A stretch of DNA of 64,000 nucleotides, taken from the NCBI GenBank assembly GCA_018907035.1, contig JACCIC010000038.1:2253501-2317500 (forward strand), read 5' to 3'. The notes under the pieces are model-generated. The model was not told the origin of the DNA. It searched no databases and saw only the letters and a list, made by a program, of their open reading frames with translations. This stretch comes from Sycobia sp. Sy_11 (lineage: Eukaryota; Arthropoda; Insecta; Hymenoptera; Epichrysomallidae). A program made the position numbers and the translations under genes. Shown one piece after another: positions 10,285 through 21,672 of this stretch. Numbering within the stretch: position 1 is the stretch's first letter; each line of letters begins with the position of its first letter.

Positions 10285-11442
10285 TGTAACTGTCCCGATC
10301 GGCGGTTTCTGCGTGTTAAAACCACGTGTGCGCGTAAGCGCGAATAGTACATTCGCGCTGCCAAAAGGGCGCGCGAAGCGCCGCGCAATGCGACGCTTGA
10401 AAGAGAGAGAAGCGAAGGTCTTCTTTTCTGTCAAGCCTCGGTTCATTACAGACGCGCTTCACTACCTCTACTACGTCGTAACGGAAGAGTATCGTTAGCC
10501 CCGCTCTGTGTGTGGCTCGTGCATCGTAGTCCATTAGAAAAGAGATGGTTTTAAGCCTCACCATTAGGTCCGATATCGACGTCTCAGTTCCTGACAGAGA
10601 AGACACAGTGAGTGCTTAGCTCCCAGCTCCGATGGTTCTCGTCATAGCCAGTACTTGCATCGGGAGAGCGATCAGCTCCCCGGTCGCCATCGTCCAACCA
10701 ACACGGCCGCCGCCGCGGCCGCCTGCTCACCCAGAGTTGTGCACGGCCTGACGCCAGTGAGCACCCTGCTCTTCACTACCATCACCAACCAGCCAACGGC
10801 CCCAACAGCAGCAGCACGGCCTGCCCGCCCGGAGTCGAGCCGCGCTAGAGGAAGCGCGAGAGAGCGGGCCCAACATCGCCGCGGCTGCCGCCACCTGCCT
10901 GACGGGTGTCGAGCGAGAGAGAGAGAGAGAGAGAACGACGACCACCACGTCTGACAGTCCGTTCCTGAGGAAGGCCGAGGTCGCTCCGCTGCGCACGGTG
11001 AAGGCAAGTACCTGACCACTCAGTGCGCTATTGAATAGGTTCGTCGCGTCCGCCGCCGATCATATTTCGCGATCATATTTCCGATTGTTCATCTATCTGT
11101 TTTACGTCCCTATTGCGTGTCCCCATCCCCCGTGCAGTAATTGATCGTATGTTGTTATGTCGGAATAATATGTAAATGGAAGTGCCGCGGAACCTGATAA
11201 TTTAAGTAAATGCGAGAGTGTGCTATGTGATTCGATTGTGTGCGTGCGAAATATGAGTGTAACGAGTGTGTGCGTCTGTGTGATTGAATAAAGAGCGTGA
11301 AGCTCATTGTTAACCTCGAACTCTTCGTTGATTAATTTTTCCCCGTCGACCTCCCTATTCCTTTCTAGGCTCATTCGGTGTATCCGAGGGTGTATGCAGC
11401 ATCGCCTCGAGGTAAGTCGAACAGCGAGAAAACGCCGTTACA
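10285..11442 (+). repeat. G1 left (5') LTR
   Basis: It aligns along its whole length with the LTR at 24198-25298, from TGTAACTGTCCCGATCGGCGG-like start to GCCGTTACA end. It is 1158 bp against 1101 bp because of small indels (for example a longer gagaga run near 10918 and a block near 10700). An AATAAA polyadenylation signal lies at 11287-11292, in the 3' third, as expected for an LTR. GC-rich ORFs inside it (10271-11019, both strands) are by-products of composition and are not genes. The first base pairs of the pair differ (TGTAAC against TGTCAC). Confidence 0.92.
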
Positions 11443-11444
11443 AA

Positions 11445-11462
11445 TGGCGCCCATAGCGTGAG
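11445..11462 (+). other. G1 primer-binding site
   Basis: TGGCGCCCATAGCGTGAG begins two bases after the 5' LTR. TGGCGCCC is a common start of tRNA-complementary primer sites in retroelements. The related element G2 has the same octamer two to three bases from its LTR. Which tRNA primes cannot be settled from sequence alone because the matching tRNA is not in the window. Confidence 0.75.
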
Positions 11463-11492
11463 GCCCACGGCACATATACACAGGAAAATTGC

Positions 11493-11747
11493 ATGCGTGT
11501 CGAACTCGGCGGAAAGAAGATGCCACGCGGATACTTTGTTCGCGGAGATTTTGCTATGGAAAAATTCAAAGTAAACCCCTACCGAAAAGAAAATCTTCGG
11601 TGGAAAGAAAGAAAAAAAGCAGAAAAGGAATGCTTGTTTAACTACGTAGTCGGACGGACATTTTTACAGCGCGTACAGATATGCGCCGTAGCAGCAAGCG
11701 GCGGCTATAGCACAACTAAATACAAAATATACACCATATCATACTGA
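11493..11747 (+). CDS. Short basic ORF in the G1 leader (unassigned)
   Basis: 84 codons from an ATG, rich in Lys and Arg (ENLRWKERKKAEKE), starting about 30 bases after the primer-binding site. It may be the start of gag separated from the rest by the inserted AT-rich DNA, or a leader ORF. I do not recognise the protein. Base composition is closer to the element's genes than to the AT-rich sequence that follows at 11748, which supports it being original element sequence. Confidence 0.35.
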   Translation: MRVELGGKKMPRGYFVRGDFAMEKFKVNPYRKENLRWKERKKAEKECLFNYVVGRTFLQRVQICAVAASGGYSTTKYKIYTISY

Positions 11748-12328
11748 CATTTTCTGATGTTCTTTTTCTTTCTTTGCTTCCCTCCCGGTTAATGCGAATC
11801 ACTTACGAAAATGCAGTAGCAGGAGTTACATAATAATAGTAACATGTATGTGATAATATTACACAGTATTGTATTCTTTAGCATATAATAAAGTGTAATT
11901 GAAAAGGCATAGAATTTAAAATCTACACTTTCTAAGGACCATAAACACTCAGCAGAATGAATAGTCAACAGTTCTGGCAACTCCTTAACTTATTGTGAAA
12001 GGAAGAGGACGTAACAATAAGTATTTATTATTATGGTTGTGTAAGTTGCCCTGAGAGGTAAATTAATCTCTAGTATTATCAGTAAGTAATTACTTACAAG
12101 GAAAGTTACGCAGGCCTGGTGCTTGCTTACCTTATTAATAACAGCAAGTGTTTTAAGCGATATTTATCTGCAGTGTTTGTCGTCCTGACCTTAGATATAT
12201 CAATGCTCATATCATTTACATACTATTAATGTTCCATATATATTCAGTGTACATGTGTGTATATGTTTGCTTTTATCTGTTACATGATTATATTGATTTT
12301 ACGTATATTTTATATTTATTCACACATG

Positions 12329-12381
<53 letters not shown>

Positions 12382-12434
12382 ACATACAGCTGGTATACAT
12401 GTGTATACATATATTTTCTTCATTTTGTTATCTG

Positions 12435-12489
<55 letters not shown>

Positions 12490-13190
12490 TACACATATTC
12501 TATATTCATTTACATATATACAACATACATATTTGACATATATCCATTATACATGCGTATATATATTTTCTTTATTCGTCATTTGATTATATACATTTTT
12601 ACATATATCATATATTCATTCACATATATATAGTATACATACTTATGACATTATCTATTATATATAATGTGTAACGTTGCTCCTTCCGAATGTTCATGTC
12701 CCTTATACTAAAATCAACCTGGTCCCTTATACTATTATTTACATATATAAATTTTTTAGTGGTATTGTTTGTCACCTTACTTCCTTATTTTGCACTGTGC
12801 CAGCTGACAGCTGCAGCACAATAGAATCTTCCCTCTTTTAAAATCGCGTGCATCAATAAAGAAGAACAAGTGGCAATATTAAAAAGCTGCTGATAACGTA
12901 TAATACCAGTAATAATAACAACGTATGATGATGAGAAATATCATATAATAATAACTGTTACATCAATAGTTGAAATTGAAAGTAGAAATGTGACTAAGGG
13001 TTTTTCTTTAAATAACCAATCAGTTCAGTGACCCCCATAGTAACTTGACATTGGCAATAATGAGAAAGTAATAGTACTGAAGATTTGCAGAAGATAATAC
13101 TGTATTAGAATAAATACAAATACAGTACCTCAATCATCGACATTTATATTACATTCCCCATTATTACAAGAAGATAGTAATTATAGAAAG
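11748..13190. other. AT-rich leader insertion with two long (TA)n tracts
   Basis: Composition changes sharply from the GC-richer element leader to AT-rich DNA at about 11750. (TA)n tracts lie at about 12332-12379 and 12436-12487. They are separated by a semi-repetitive stretch (atacatgtgtatacatatattttctt and similar) that appears again at about 12550-12620, suggesting local duplication. No coding potential was seen. Confidence 0.6.
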
Positions 13191-13415
13191 AAATTAATAA
13201 ATATTTTTTATTGGTCTTACAGTCCAATCAATTTCAACCAAAAATAAAATAAAATAAAAATAAAAATAAAATAAAAATAAAAAATAAAAATAATAATAAA
13301 AAATAAAAAATAAGAAATAAAAATAAAAAATAATAAAAATAAAAAATAAAAATTAAAAATAAAAATTAAATTAATAATTAAATTAAAATGATAATGACAG
13401 TCAGACTGTCAAAAG

Positions 13416-14387
13416 TTGGAAAGTATAGCCTTGTCAAAATTGCTTTTTGAACCAATGATATTTAAGAGATATGTTGATGATATCTTTACAATTGTTCCAG
13501 AAGTTTTTGTGGATGAAATGGTGGATGTTTTCAATTCTGTACATGACAGAATTAAATTTACAAGGGAGGTTGCAGTAAATAGTCAGTTAAGTTTTTTGGA
13601 CGTTAATGTGATTAGATGTAGTAATAATAAGGTAAAACTTAATTGGTACAGAAAGCCTACTTGGTCAGGTAGGTTTTTAGATTTTAATTCACACCACCAA
13701 TTCAGAAACAAAATTGGAGCATTGAGAGGTATCATTGACAGAGCAATTAAATTGTCACATAAAGATTTTAGACAAAATAATTTACAGATAGTAAGAGAGA
13801 CTTTTATTAATAATGGCTATCCAATTCAATTTATTAATAGATTGATTGCTGAGAGATTGTTTGACATTTATAATACCGAAAATAGACATAGTGCAGGAAT
13901 TGATTTTAACGGAGGCAAAATTATTGTCTTACCATATGTTCGAGGATTATCTGAAAGAATAAAAAGAAATTTTCGGAAATATAACATTCAAATTTTCTTT
14001 AAAAATCGCAATAATTTAAGTAGATTGTTTAATAATTGCAAAGATAAGGATGATTTATGCTTAAAATCAGGAGTTGTTTACAAGATTAATTGCATGGATT
14101 GTGATAAATACTATATTGGACAAACAGGTAGATATTTAAAAAAGAGAATTTATGAGCATAAATATAGTTTACGTAGCTCACATATTACTTCTGGTTTAAA
14201 AGAGCATTGTTTAAAGTTTTTACATTCTTTTGATTTTGTGAATGTGGATATTTTGGAATATGGTATTAATAATAAGTATAAACGGGAGAGTCTTGAAAGT
14301 ATTCACATTTCCAAGAATCGAAATAATGTGAATTTAATTTTAGAGTCTGGTAGATTGGACAGTGTTTATCATTCCTTATTAAATTGA
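13416..14387 (+). pseudogene. PLE reverse transcriptase C-part with GIY-YIG endonuclease
   Basis: Open for 323 codons but without an ATG at the left edge (it opens with TTG directly after the inverted arm), so it is a 5' truncation. The RT palm motif C is present as FKRYVDDIF (about residues 17-25), followed by QLSFLDVNVI and KPTWSGRF, typical of the Penelope RT. The GIY-YIG nuclease begins at about residue 219 with GVVYKINC, a CxxC pair, then KYYIGQTGRYLKKRI, including the YIG core and the conserved Arg. RT motifs A and B are missing, so it cannot synthesise DNA. No stop interrupts the remaining reading, unlike most ORFs in this window, which suggests a comparatively recent insertion. Confidence 0.88.
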
Positions 14388-14487
14388 TTGGTTTTGGACA
14401 ATTTGTGTAGAGGGGGAATTTATATTTAATTTACTAAATTTGGTGGTGGGGATGAGTATATATAGATTAGAATATAAGGTTTAGATT

Positions 14488-14529
14488 AGTCCCTGATGAG
14501 GAGCCGTAGCGAGCTCGAAACGTTGGACA
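14488..14529 (+). ncRNA. Hammerhead ribozyme motif in PLE 3' region (core intact)
   Basis: Reads AGTCC, CTGATGAG, a stem II hairpin (GAGC 14501-14504 with GCTC 14513-14516), GAAAC, then GTT and GGAC. The conserved CUGAUGA and GAAA boxes are exact. Stem I is formed by GTCC (14489-14492) with GGAC (14525-14528), and the bases before the scissile point give G-U-U, an allowed NUH triplet. Stem III is only about one to two base pairs, as reported for PLE hammerheads, which act best as dimers (established: PLEs encode hammerhead motifs). Self-cleavage at about 14524/14525 is inferred. Confidence 0.75.
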
Positions 14530-14863
14530 AGTCTTCAATTAGGTAAGGGTGTTGGGGACAGTCAGACTGCACTTTACTAACAAAGAATTTTTTCAGCTAA
14601 TATTTTATTTTCAGATTAGTCTACGGGGGTGAATGTAAACAAGGACAGTCTGACTGTCATTATCATTTTAATTTAATTTTTAATTTAATTTTTATTTTTA
14701 ATTTTTATTTTTTATTTTTATTATTTTTATTTTTATTTCTTATTTTTTATTTTTTATTATTATTTTTATTTTTTATTTTTATTTTATTTTTATTTTTATT
14801 TTATTTTATTTTTGGTTGAAATTGATTGGACTGTAAGACCAATAAAAAATATTTATTAATTTG

Positions 14864-17110
14864 TATATGGGCAGTCGACAGAAGTACAATTCAATTGTAT
14901 TAATTATAGAAAGAGAAAATAGTAAATTAAACAGACTGCATGTAGCTGAGCTACGGTATTCTTTTTTTATGTATGTGTAAGACTCCAGGGGATCTCACAA
15001 AACTAATTTTAAATTAAACACTATATATATAGTTAACCTGATCAGCACTATAAAACAGATAATCATCGCTTAAAAATAAATAATCCTAATACAAGAAACA
15101 TAACTAAATACATAAAGTAAAATATAAATCATAAATATAAATAAAATAAATATAAATATATTTATAAATATAAAATTATTGCACATATAGATATACAAAT
15201 TACAAAATTAGCGCGCAAAGTCACCAAGTAAATAGAGAAATAGACAAGGCACCATCATAACACATAATAAATAAATAATGATAAAACTAAAATAAAAACC
15301 ATGCAATAAATAAGTAGGTTTTAAAGAAAAACAAAAATAGCTTTGTGGTACAATTTCACTTCATAATTGAATAGTAATACTTACAAAAAAAAAACATATG
15401 TAATGACAATCTTAAGTGAAAACTATCAATGTTGAAGAAATTGAACAGCATCCAAATCAATTCAAAGAGCAATACGAAGAAGCAGCCAACGTAGGTTATT
15501 ATGTTATAACAGCAACTCCAGGAGGCAATTGATTATTTGCAATTATACTGCTGTAGCAGTATTAACATACACTGCTGAGAACATACCACCAATGGAGATA
15601 ACCTCCAAAGTGAGTGGCTGAAGAGGACAGATGTATGAGTGACAGGATCACCCATACAATTAACCATCAAATTAACAGTGATAATAACTAACTTTTAATT
15701 ATTTATAATAAATAAAATCCTTTTTTTTGAAAATTATTGGACAGAATTTTCTGTTATAAGAAGAATAAGGTAAAAATATACATAGCCAAGACTCAAACTT
15801 GAGATAACTTAACTTTTTCATATAAGTCAATCTATTATGTAATATATATATAAAAAAACAAGAGAAAATTCTAGTAATAGAAGCAAATAAAGATAAGTGA
15901 AATAAATCAAACAAATTAAGATTTTTTTTCTTCTTCTCTGTCTCTGTGGTTTAAAGACATATATGCCTCTGTAATCAAAGCAACAATAAGTTCACTTAGT
16001 CGACCTAAAATTATATCAATCTCAACATTTTAGGAAGGTGTTATGTCAAAGGAAATCACATCTATAAATACAATAATTTCTTTTTACATTTATTCGCTGG
16101 AAATAAATAGTTTTTAACATACAATTATTAGAAATTGCAAAGATATAATTGGCATTCATACAAAACTTTTTTTTTAAAAAAAAAAAAGAGAACAACTTTC
16201 GTTACATATAAAAATAATAATACTAACTAAAATTTTAGTCAATATTGACTTACTAATAATTTATGCCTTAACACATATAAATTGATTCCTCTCAGCTGAA
16301 TGATCTAAAAATAGATGTGCTTTCGTTAATCAAATTCTACATATAAATACTTACAACCACCTCATAGATGCGTACACAAGTAAGTAGCCTGGGAATTAAT
16401 TATATAAATGCTATGTACTAAACGTACCCAAGGAGAACAAGTTTTAAGAGGCAAATCACATAAAGTATATATATGGTATTGTCACTGTAACAATAATACA
16501 ATATAATAGATAAACGCTATCATAATATAATAATATAAATTATACATTATAATTTTCTCTTGCTATTCTTGTGATTATTTGCATAAATATTGGAATTTTT
16601 TCACTCTTTAAACAAACAAGACTTAGTCCAAATCACAGTAGCACTTATTCTTGCATATTGGCAAATCTCATACCATTAATATTTAATTAGCATAATTAAT
16701 TTTAATAATTAAAATAAAGTTTTTAATTAATGCAATTAATTAAAATAAATTAACACTTAAAATTAATATTTAATTAAAAAACATGGTAATAATCCATACC
16801 TGTCCAGTCACACTATCATAAATAAATCTTATTGCAAAAGTTAACAAATAAGTAATAAAACAACAATTTTAAACAACAATTTTAAACACCGATAGTTGCA
16901 ACAAAAATATTTAATAATTAATTTTAAAGAAAAAAATAAGAGAAGAGAATAACTTGGCAATAATAAGTTATTTATTGTGATCACGAACAATAAAGAAGAG
17001 ACACCACCTGTAAGAGTAAAGGTGCCCGAAATATCACTGAAAAAAAAAATATATATACTTAATAAATACCATAGGCGCCATGGAAAGATGTAACATAAAA
17101 ACATGGACCC
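14864..17110. other. AT-rich spacer within the G1 leader
   Basis: About 2.2 kb of AT-rich, low-complexity DNA with no recognisable gene, RNA or repeat family. The GC-richer element sequence resumes at about 17080 just before gag. ORFs such as 15699-15914 and 16841-17140 on the minus strand are compositional. Confidence 0.6.
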
Positions 17111-17126
17111 CAAACTGACGGCATAG

Positions 17127-18402
17127 GTGAAGTCCTCCAACTCAAGAATAACGGAAGAGACAGAGAGACTTACCAGCCTCTTTGAAGAAATGCCACACGG
17201 ACGGCAAGCTCGGGAAGCTGAGAAGAATCACATACGCGTCGACGGTGACCCGTCAACGCTTAGAAACCGACTAATCCGTTTTGAGCTGCAGCGCGTGTTC
17301 GGCCCCGCAGCAACACCCTGGCAGGCGACGCAGATGAGCTGCAACCGCCGGAAGGCCAGTCGGAGCTGAGTGAGGTATCAGAAATGCTTAGCTCAACGGC
17401 GTTGGAAAACAATAAAAGGGAAGCACCACCCGCGGTTCTGCAACCGAGAACCGTGACATCCGAACAACGCCAAATCGCCTCAACGAGGCTACAGGGGCCA
17501 GAACCTTTGTATGGACCACGGACACAGACACCAGCAGTAACATCCAGCTGGCAACACCTCCCGGTCGGAACGGCATATTACTACGTACATCCCGCCATGA
17601 AGCCGTCAGTCTGGCGAGCATGGCAGCATGCGCGCCAGGCGAAAGAAACAGTAGACGCTCGAGGGTAGCTGCATTAGCCAGCGAACGAGTACCAGATGTG
17701 CAAAAGCACGTGACGATGGTCAAACTGTCAGCTTCAATACTGACTAAGCCAGACGATAAAGATCCACGAAATGCACAAAAACCACGAAGCTATAGCTCAT
17801 CGGCTCAAAGTACACGCACGCCATCACCGGAACCACAAGGACGAAACGCGAGTCGGCAACGGACCTCACCGGCACGACAACGATCATCACCTCACCGTAA
17901 CCGAACACCTCCATCATTCCCCAGATACAGATCCCCATCACCATACCGAGATAGTTATACCACCAACCACCCCTACCGAAGTCCCTCACGTAATCACCGC
18001 TCTGATCAACATAATTATGACAGAAGCCGACGAGGTCGGTCACAAACACCAGAATACCGGCACGAACGATCAAGCCGCGAGGAACACAAAGAACAACCCA
18101 CGTATTACTCAAAGCGGCGATCACCGGACCAAGAAAGATACAGGAACGAGCGCACATCATATTCCAGAGAGAGACGATCTCCGGATCGTGACTTGCGCTC
18201 ATCGTATAACAAAGATAGGAACGATAGCACATCGAGTAGACGTGAAGACAATAGACCCTGGTGGACATGTAAGAAAACGGGACACTGGGCAAATAGGTGC
18301 CCAGAGAGACGGCAATCATATTGCTATAATTGCGGAGAAAGAGACGTCACCACGCTCAATTGCACGCGATGTGGCCCGAACAACAGGTCGGGAAATGCAT
18401 AG
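17127..18402 (+). pseudogene. gag: G1 gag: Arg/Ser-rich region and double zinc knuckle (frameshifted)
   Basis: The structural gene is split over three frames (17127-17369, 17384-17668, 17620-18402). The last part is strongly Arg/Ser/Pro-rich (RSPSPYRDS, SRERRSPDRDL) like an RS domain, and is followed by two knuckles. The first, WTCKKTGHWANRC (18262-18300), has Trp where the first Cys should be. The second, CYNCGERDVTTLNC (18322-18363), has Val where the His should be. Both knuckles are therefore damaged. No capsid core is evident, so the N-terminal part may have been lost when AT-rich DNA entered the leader. Role by family: RNA binding and particle assembly. Confidence 0.7.
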
Positions 18403-18422
18403 GGGAGCAAGCATCCGGAGCC

Positions 18423-19930
18423 AGCCTTGACACCCCCCGTGACACGGCTCCATGCACAAGGGAAAACAACCCCAGAACTCAATGCCCGAAAGCCAGGGAC
18501 GTAACACGTACGCAGCCTATGGCACAAATACACGAAGAAGAGAATAGATTCTTCTTAAGTATAGAAATAATGGGGAAGATTTTTCCGGCACTAATAGATC
18601 CAGGCGCTTGTAAATCCTATATCGGATCTGAGCCAGGCAAATTGGTAGAGTCAGCGATCCTACCAATAACGTTGTATATGCAAATGCCTGTAGGAAAGCT
18701 CTGCCCAAACGACGGAGAACTTGATCTGATACTGCAAATCGATGGCCAACACTTTAAGGCCCGATTCAAAGTATCAAAAGGACTGAAATATGACCTCAGA
18801 ATAGGGATGGACATCCTAACCTTAATGAAGGTCACAATAAATTTCGCAAACGCCACGTGGCACACACGCCAGAAAATAACGCGACACTTCGTGACTCCAG
18901 GTAATGGGCTTTTAGAAACCATTACCGCCATAGCAGCCGTGAATGGAGTAGCTTGTCTGGGTGCGGCAGAATGACAGGAACTCGATCGGGTGCTATACGA
19001 CCTAATACTCGTACCGAGCAAAACTTTGCATCTGGCGCGGATGCGGCCGCATCACATCAACGTACAAGGGCACCGTCCCATCAAACAACGGGTACGTCGA
19101 ATTCCAAACCGGTTACTCAAACAGGCGCACAATGAGGTATATCGGCTGCTGGCAGAGGGCATTATCGAGTCATCCACGAGCGCATGGAGTAGTTGCCCTA
19201 TGATTGTGCCCAAGAAAGATGAGAAGATTCGCTTCTGTATCGACTACAGGGCGGTGAAGCACGTAACAAGGAAAGACGCGTATCCGCTGCCTCACATGGA
19301 TGTCTTGTTAGACGACCTAAGGGACGCTCGGTATCTATCCAAGATAGACGTGAGCCAGGCTTACCATTAGATCCCCTTAGATCCAGACAGCAAGGAAATC
19401 ACCGCCTTTGTGATCCCACAGAAGGGTTTATTCCAATACACTCGACTACCATACAGGCTGACTAACGCCCCAGCCAGTGTTCAAAGAGGTATGGACCTTA
19501 TTTTTGGGCCGGAGTGGCAGCCGACCGTTTTCGTCTACATGGACGACATAATAGTCGCCACTAAGACATTCGAGCGGCATACTCGGAAATTAATTGCGGT
19601 GCTCACCCGCCTAAATAGGTAGGGATACAAATTAACAAAGATAAATCCGAGTTTTGCTGCCCGGAGGTTAAATATCTCGGCTATATAGTAGACGAAAACG
19701 GCCTACGCACCGATCCGGATAAAGTTCGCCCGGTCAGCGAATATCCAAGGCCTACCAATTTGAAACAACTGCGGGCCTTTCTAAGAATGGTCGGGTGGTA
19801 TGTCCGTTTTATTAAAGCGCTAGCTGAAATAAAACTGCCACTCACCAAATTATTAAAGAAAAACGTCAAATGATATTGGGGTCCGGCCCAACAGGAGTCG
19901 TTTGACCAACTAAAAATACTCCTAACATAA
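18423..19930 (+). pseudogene. pol: G1 protease and reverse transcriptase (broken)
   Basis: The protease motif FPALIDPGACKSYIG (near 18580-18625) shows Asp-Pro-Gly in place of Asp-Ser/Thr-Gly and is followed by LRIGMDIL, the second conserved strand. After a TGA at 18972, RT begins: LLAEGIIESSTSAWSS (near 19150), KIRFCIDYRAVKHVTRKDAY, LSKIDVSQAYH, then a TAG at 19368, LFQYTRLPYRLTNAPASVQ and the catalytic VYMDDIIVA (near 19535). A TAG at 19620 and a frameshift follow, after which the connection domain continues (KYLGYIVDENGLRTDPDK, LRMVGWYVRFIKALAEIK). RT copies element RNA into DNA; this copy cannot make a full protein. Confidence 0.85.
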
Positions 19931-21672
19931 GCACCCGTGCTTGCTCGCTCTACGCAAAACAAAGCGTACATACTTCAAACATACGCAAGCAGCTACGCAC
20001 TGGGGGCCGTGCTCAGCCCAGAGAGCTGCGGCGAAGAGAACCCCATAGCATATGTGAGTCGAACTCTATATCAGGCAGAGTCGAATTATACAGTGACTAC
20101 AAAAGAGTGCTTAACTGTCTTGTGGGCTGTGGAGAAATTCAGAGGATACTTGTTAGGCGAAAGGTTCACGGTCATAACAGACCATAGTAGTCTCAAATGG
20201 CTACACGCCCTCAAGAACCCAATGGGTCGCCTAGCAAGATGGGCCACATCATTTCAGGCGTACAATATCGAGATCATATATAGAAAAGGCACCTTACATC
20301 ATGTACCAGATACTCTCTCTGGGCCCCCACAACAATCCCAGTCCCCTACCGCCCCGATAACAACTATCGAGAGAGACAGATGGTATAACGAGAAAATCAG
20401 AAATATACAAAGAGATCCAGATAAACACCCAGACTGGATAGTCAGAGGAGACAAGCTATACAAGCACCGCCCGAATGAGTTCACCAATATCATAGGCGAC
20501 AGTCCCGATGACTGGAAATTAACCATACCGTATAAAGATAGGGAACGAGTCTTATATGAGTGTTACAACACTCCAGCATCCGGACACTTCGGCGTCGAAA
20601 AGACCGCACATAAAATCAACCAACACTACTACTGGCAGGGGATGCGTACAGACATCCACGCTTATGTCAAGCACTGCCCTGAGTGTTAAATACATAAGGT
20701 ATCTCAGAGAGCATCAGCAGGTCTGATGGCCCAGCAAAACTTAGAAGGCCCATGGGCCAGCGTGGTAATTGACATAATGGGGCCCTTGCCGCCAGTAAAC
20801 GACAGCATAAATATCTCTTAATATTCGAGGACTTTATTTCCAAATATATTGAGATACAACTTCTACGGAAAGCCACAGGCGACGCCTTAGCCAAAGCGCT
20901 CGAAGAGCTTATCGTCTTCAAGTGGGGGTGCCCAAAATATTTTATTACAGACAACGGCACCGAATTCGCCAATAACATGCTTAAAAACAAGTTAAGCGAA
21001 TTGGGCATCACCCACCAATACATAGCGCCTTATTATGCGCAAGCAAATCCCGTAGAGCGGGTTAATCGAGTGGTCAAAACTATAATCGCCACCTTCATAG
21101 GAAATGAGCACAAAGATTGTGACTTGCGTCTCCCTGAGTTCGCGTTTGCGGTAAACACCGCCGTACACGCGAGTACGCAAACGTCGCCGGCATTTCTAAA
21201 TTTTGGCCGATAGCCAAGAGAGATGCCGACGTACAGGGACACTCAGGAAGTAACACCGCAAATACAAACACTAACGTCCTCCGATTGGCTGAATCGAGTT
21301 AAGAGGCTGCCGGCCATCCACGAGTTAGTAAGAAAAAACTTGAGTGCAGCCGGCGAGAAACAAGCCAAATATTATAATCGGAAGCGGAGGCAAGATACGT
21401 TCAACATAAACGACCAAGTATGTAGACGCAACCATGTACTTTCATCGGGCCCCGAAAAATTCGCTGCGAAACTAGCGCCAAAATTCATAGTCCCTGGTCG
21501 AATAACCAAGCAAATCTTCCCCGTAATATTTGAGGTAGTGGACATGAACAGCGGAAAAAAGACGACGGTACACATATCGGACTTAAAGAGGTACTACCCT
21601 CCTAATACGAGCATAACTTTCTCCACAGATCCCAGCATCAACAAGAAGAACAATGCTGAGAGGCATTGGTAG
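19931..21672 (+). pseudogene. pol: G1 RNase H and integrase (broken)
   Basis: RNase H: AYILQTYASSYALGAVL has Tyr where the first catalytic Asp (usually TDAS) belongs, then NYTVTTKECLTVLWAVEKF and VITDHSSLKWL. Integrase: the HHCC domain (SGHFGVEKTAHKINQHYYW, HCPEC) ends at a TAA at 20687. The core in a shifted frame has VIDIMGPLP, YFITDNGTEF and ANPVERVNRVVK, so the three acidic residues are still present. The C-terminal domain includes LSSGPEKFAAKLAPKF and HISDLKRYYPP, ending at 21672. It overlaps the start of the next ORF by about 20 bases. Sequence similarity with G2 pol is high throughout. Confidence 0.85.

Larger units (their letters stand above)
13191..14863 (+). mobile_element. Penelope-like element (PLE), 5'-truncated, in an inverted-repeat frame
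   Basis: The element is bounded by nearly perfect inverted arms of about 220 bp (13191-13411 and 14644-14863). Outer ends read AAATTAATAAATATTT, inner ends the palindromic gacagtc-agactgtc. Between them lie an RT plus GIY-YIG endonuclease ORF (13416-14387), a 3' region with a hammerhead ribozyme motif (14488-14529) and short direct copies of the gacagtcagactg motif. PLEs are retroelements whose RT is fused to a GIY-YIG nuclease and whose copies are often 5'-truncated with inverted pseudo-LTRs (established). The left arm is an inverted copy of the 3' end only, so the transcript's 5' part is missing. It is inserted in the leader of G1. Confidence 0.88.

Noticed and set aside
10655..11019. Overlapping ORFs on both strands (Ala/Arg/Pro-rich, about 90-115 codons)
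   Set aside because: They lie inside the G1 LTR, recur in the other LTR with indels that break frame, and result from GC-rich sequence without stops.
12401..12586. ORF rich in Ile-Tyr
   Set aside because: Translation of a (TA)n microsatellite; the same holds for 9768-9950, 36723-36941, 36933-37154 and 37680-37979.
17744..18319. 191-codon minus-strand ORF
   Set aside because: Antisense to the Arg/Ser-rich gag region; such codons rarely give stops on the opposite strand.
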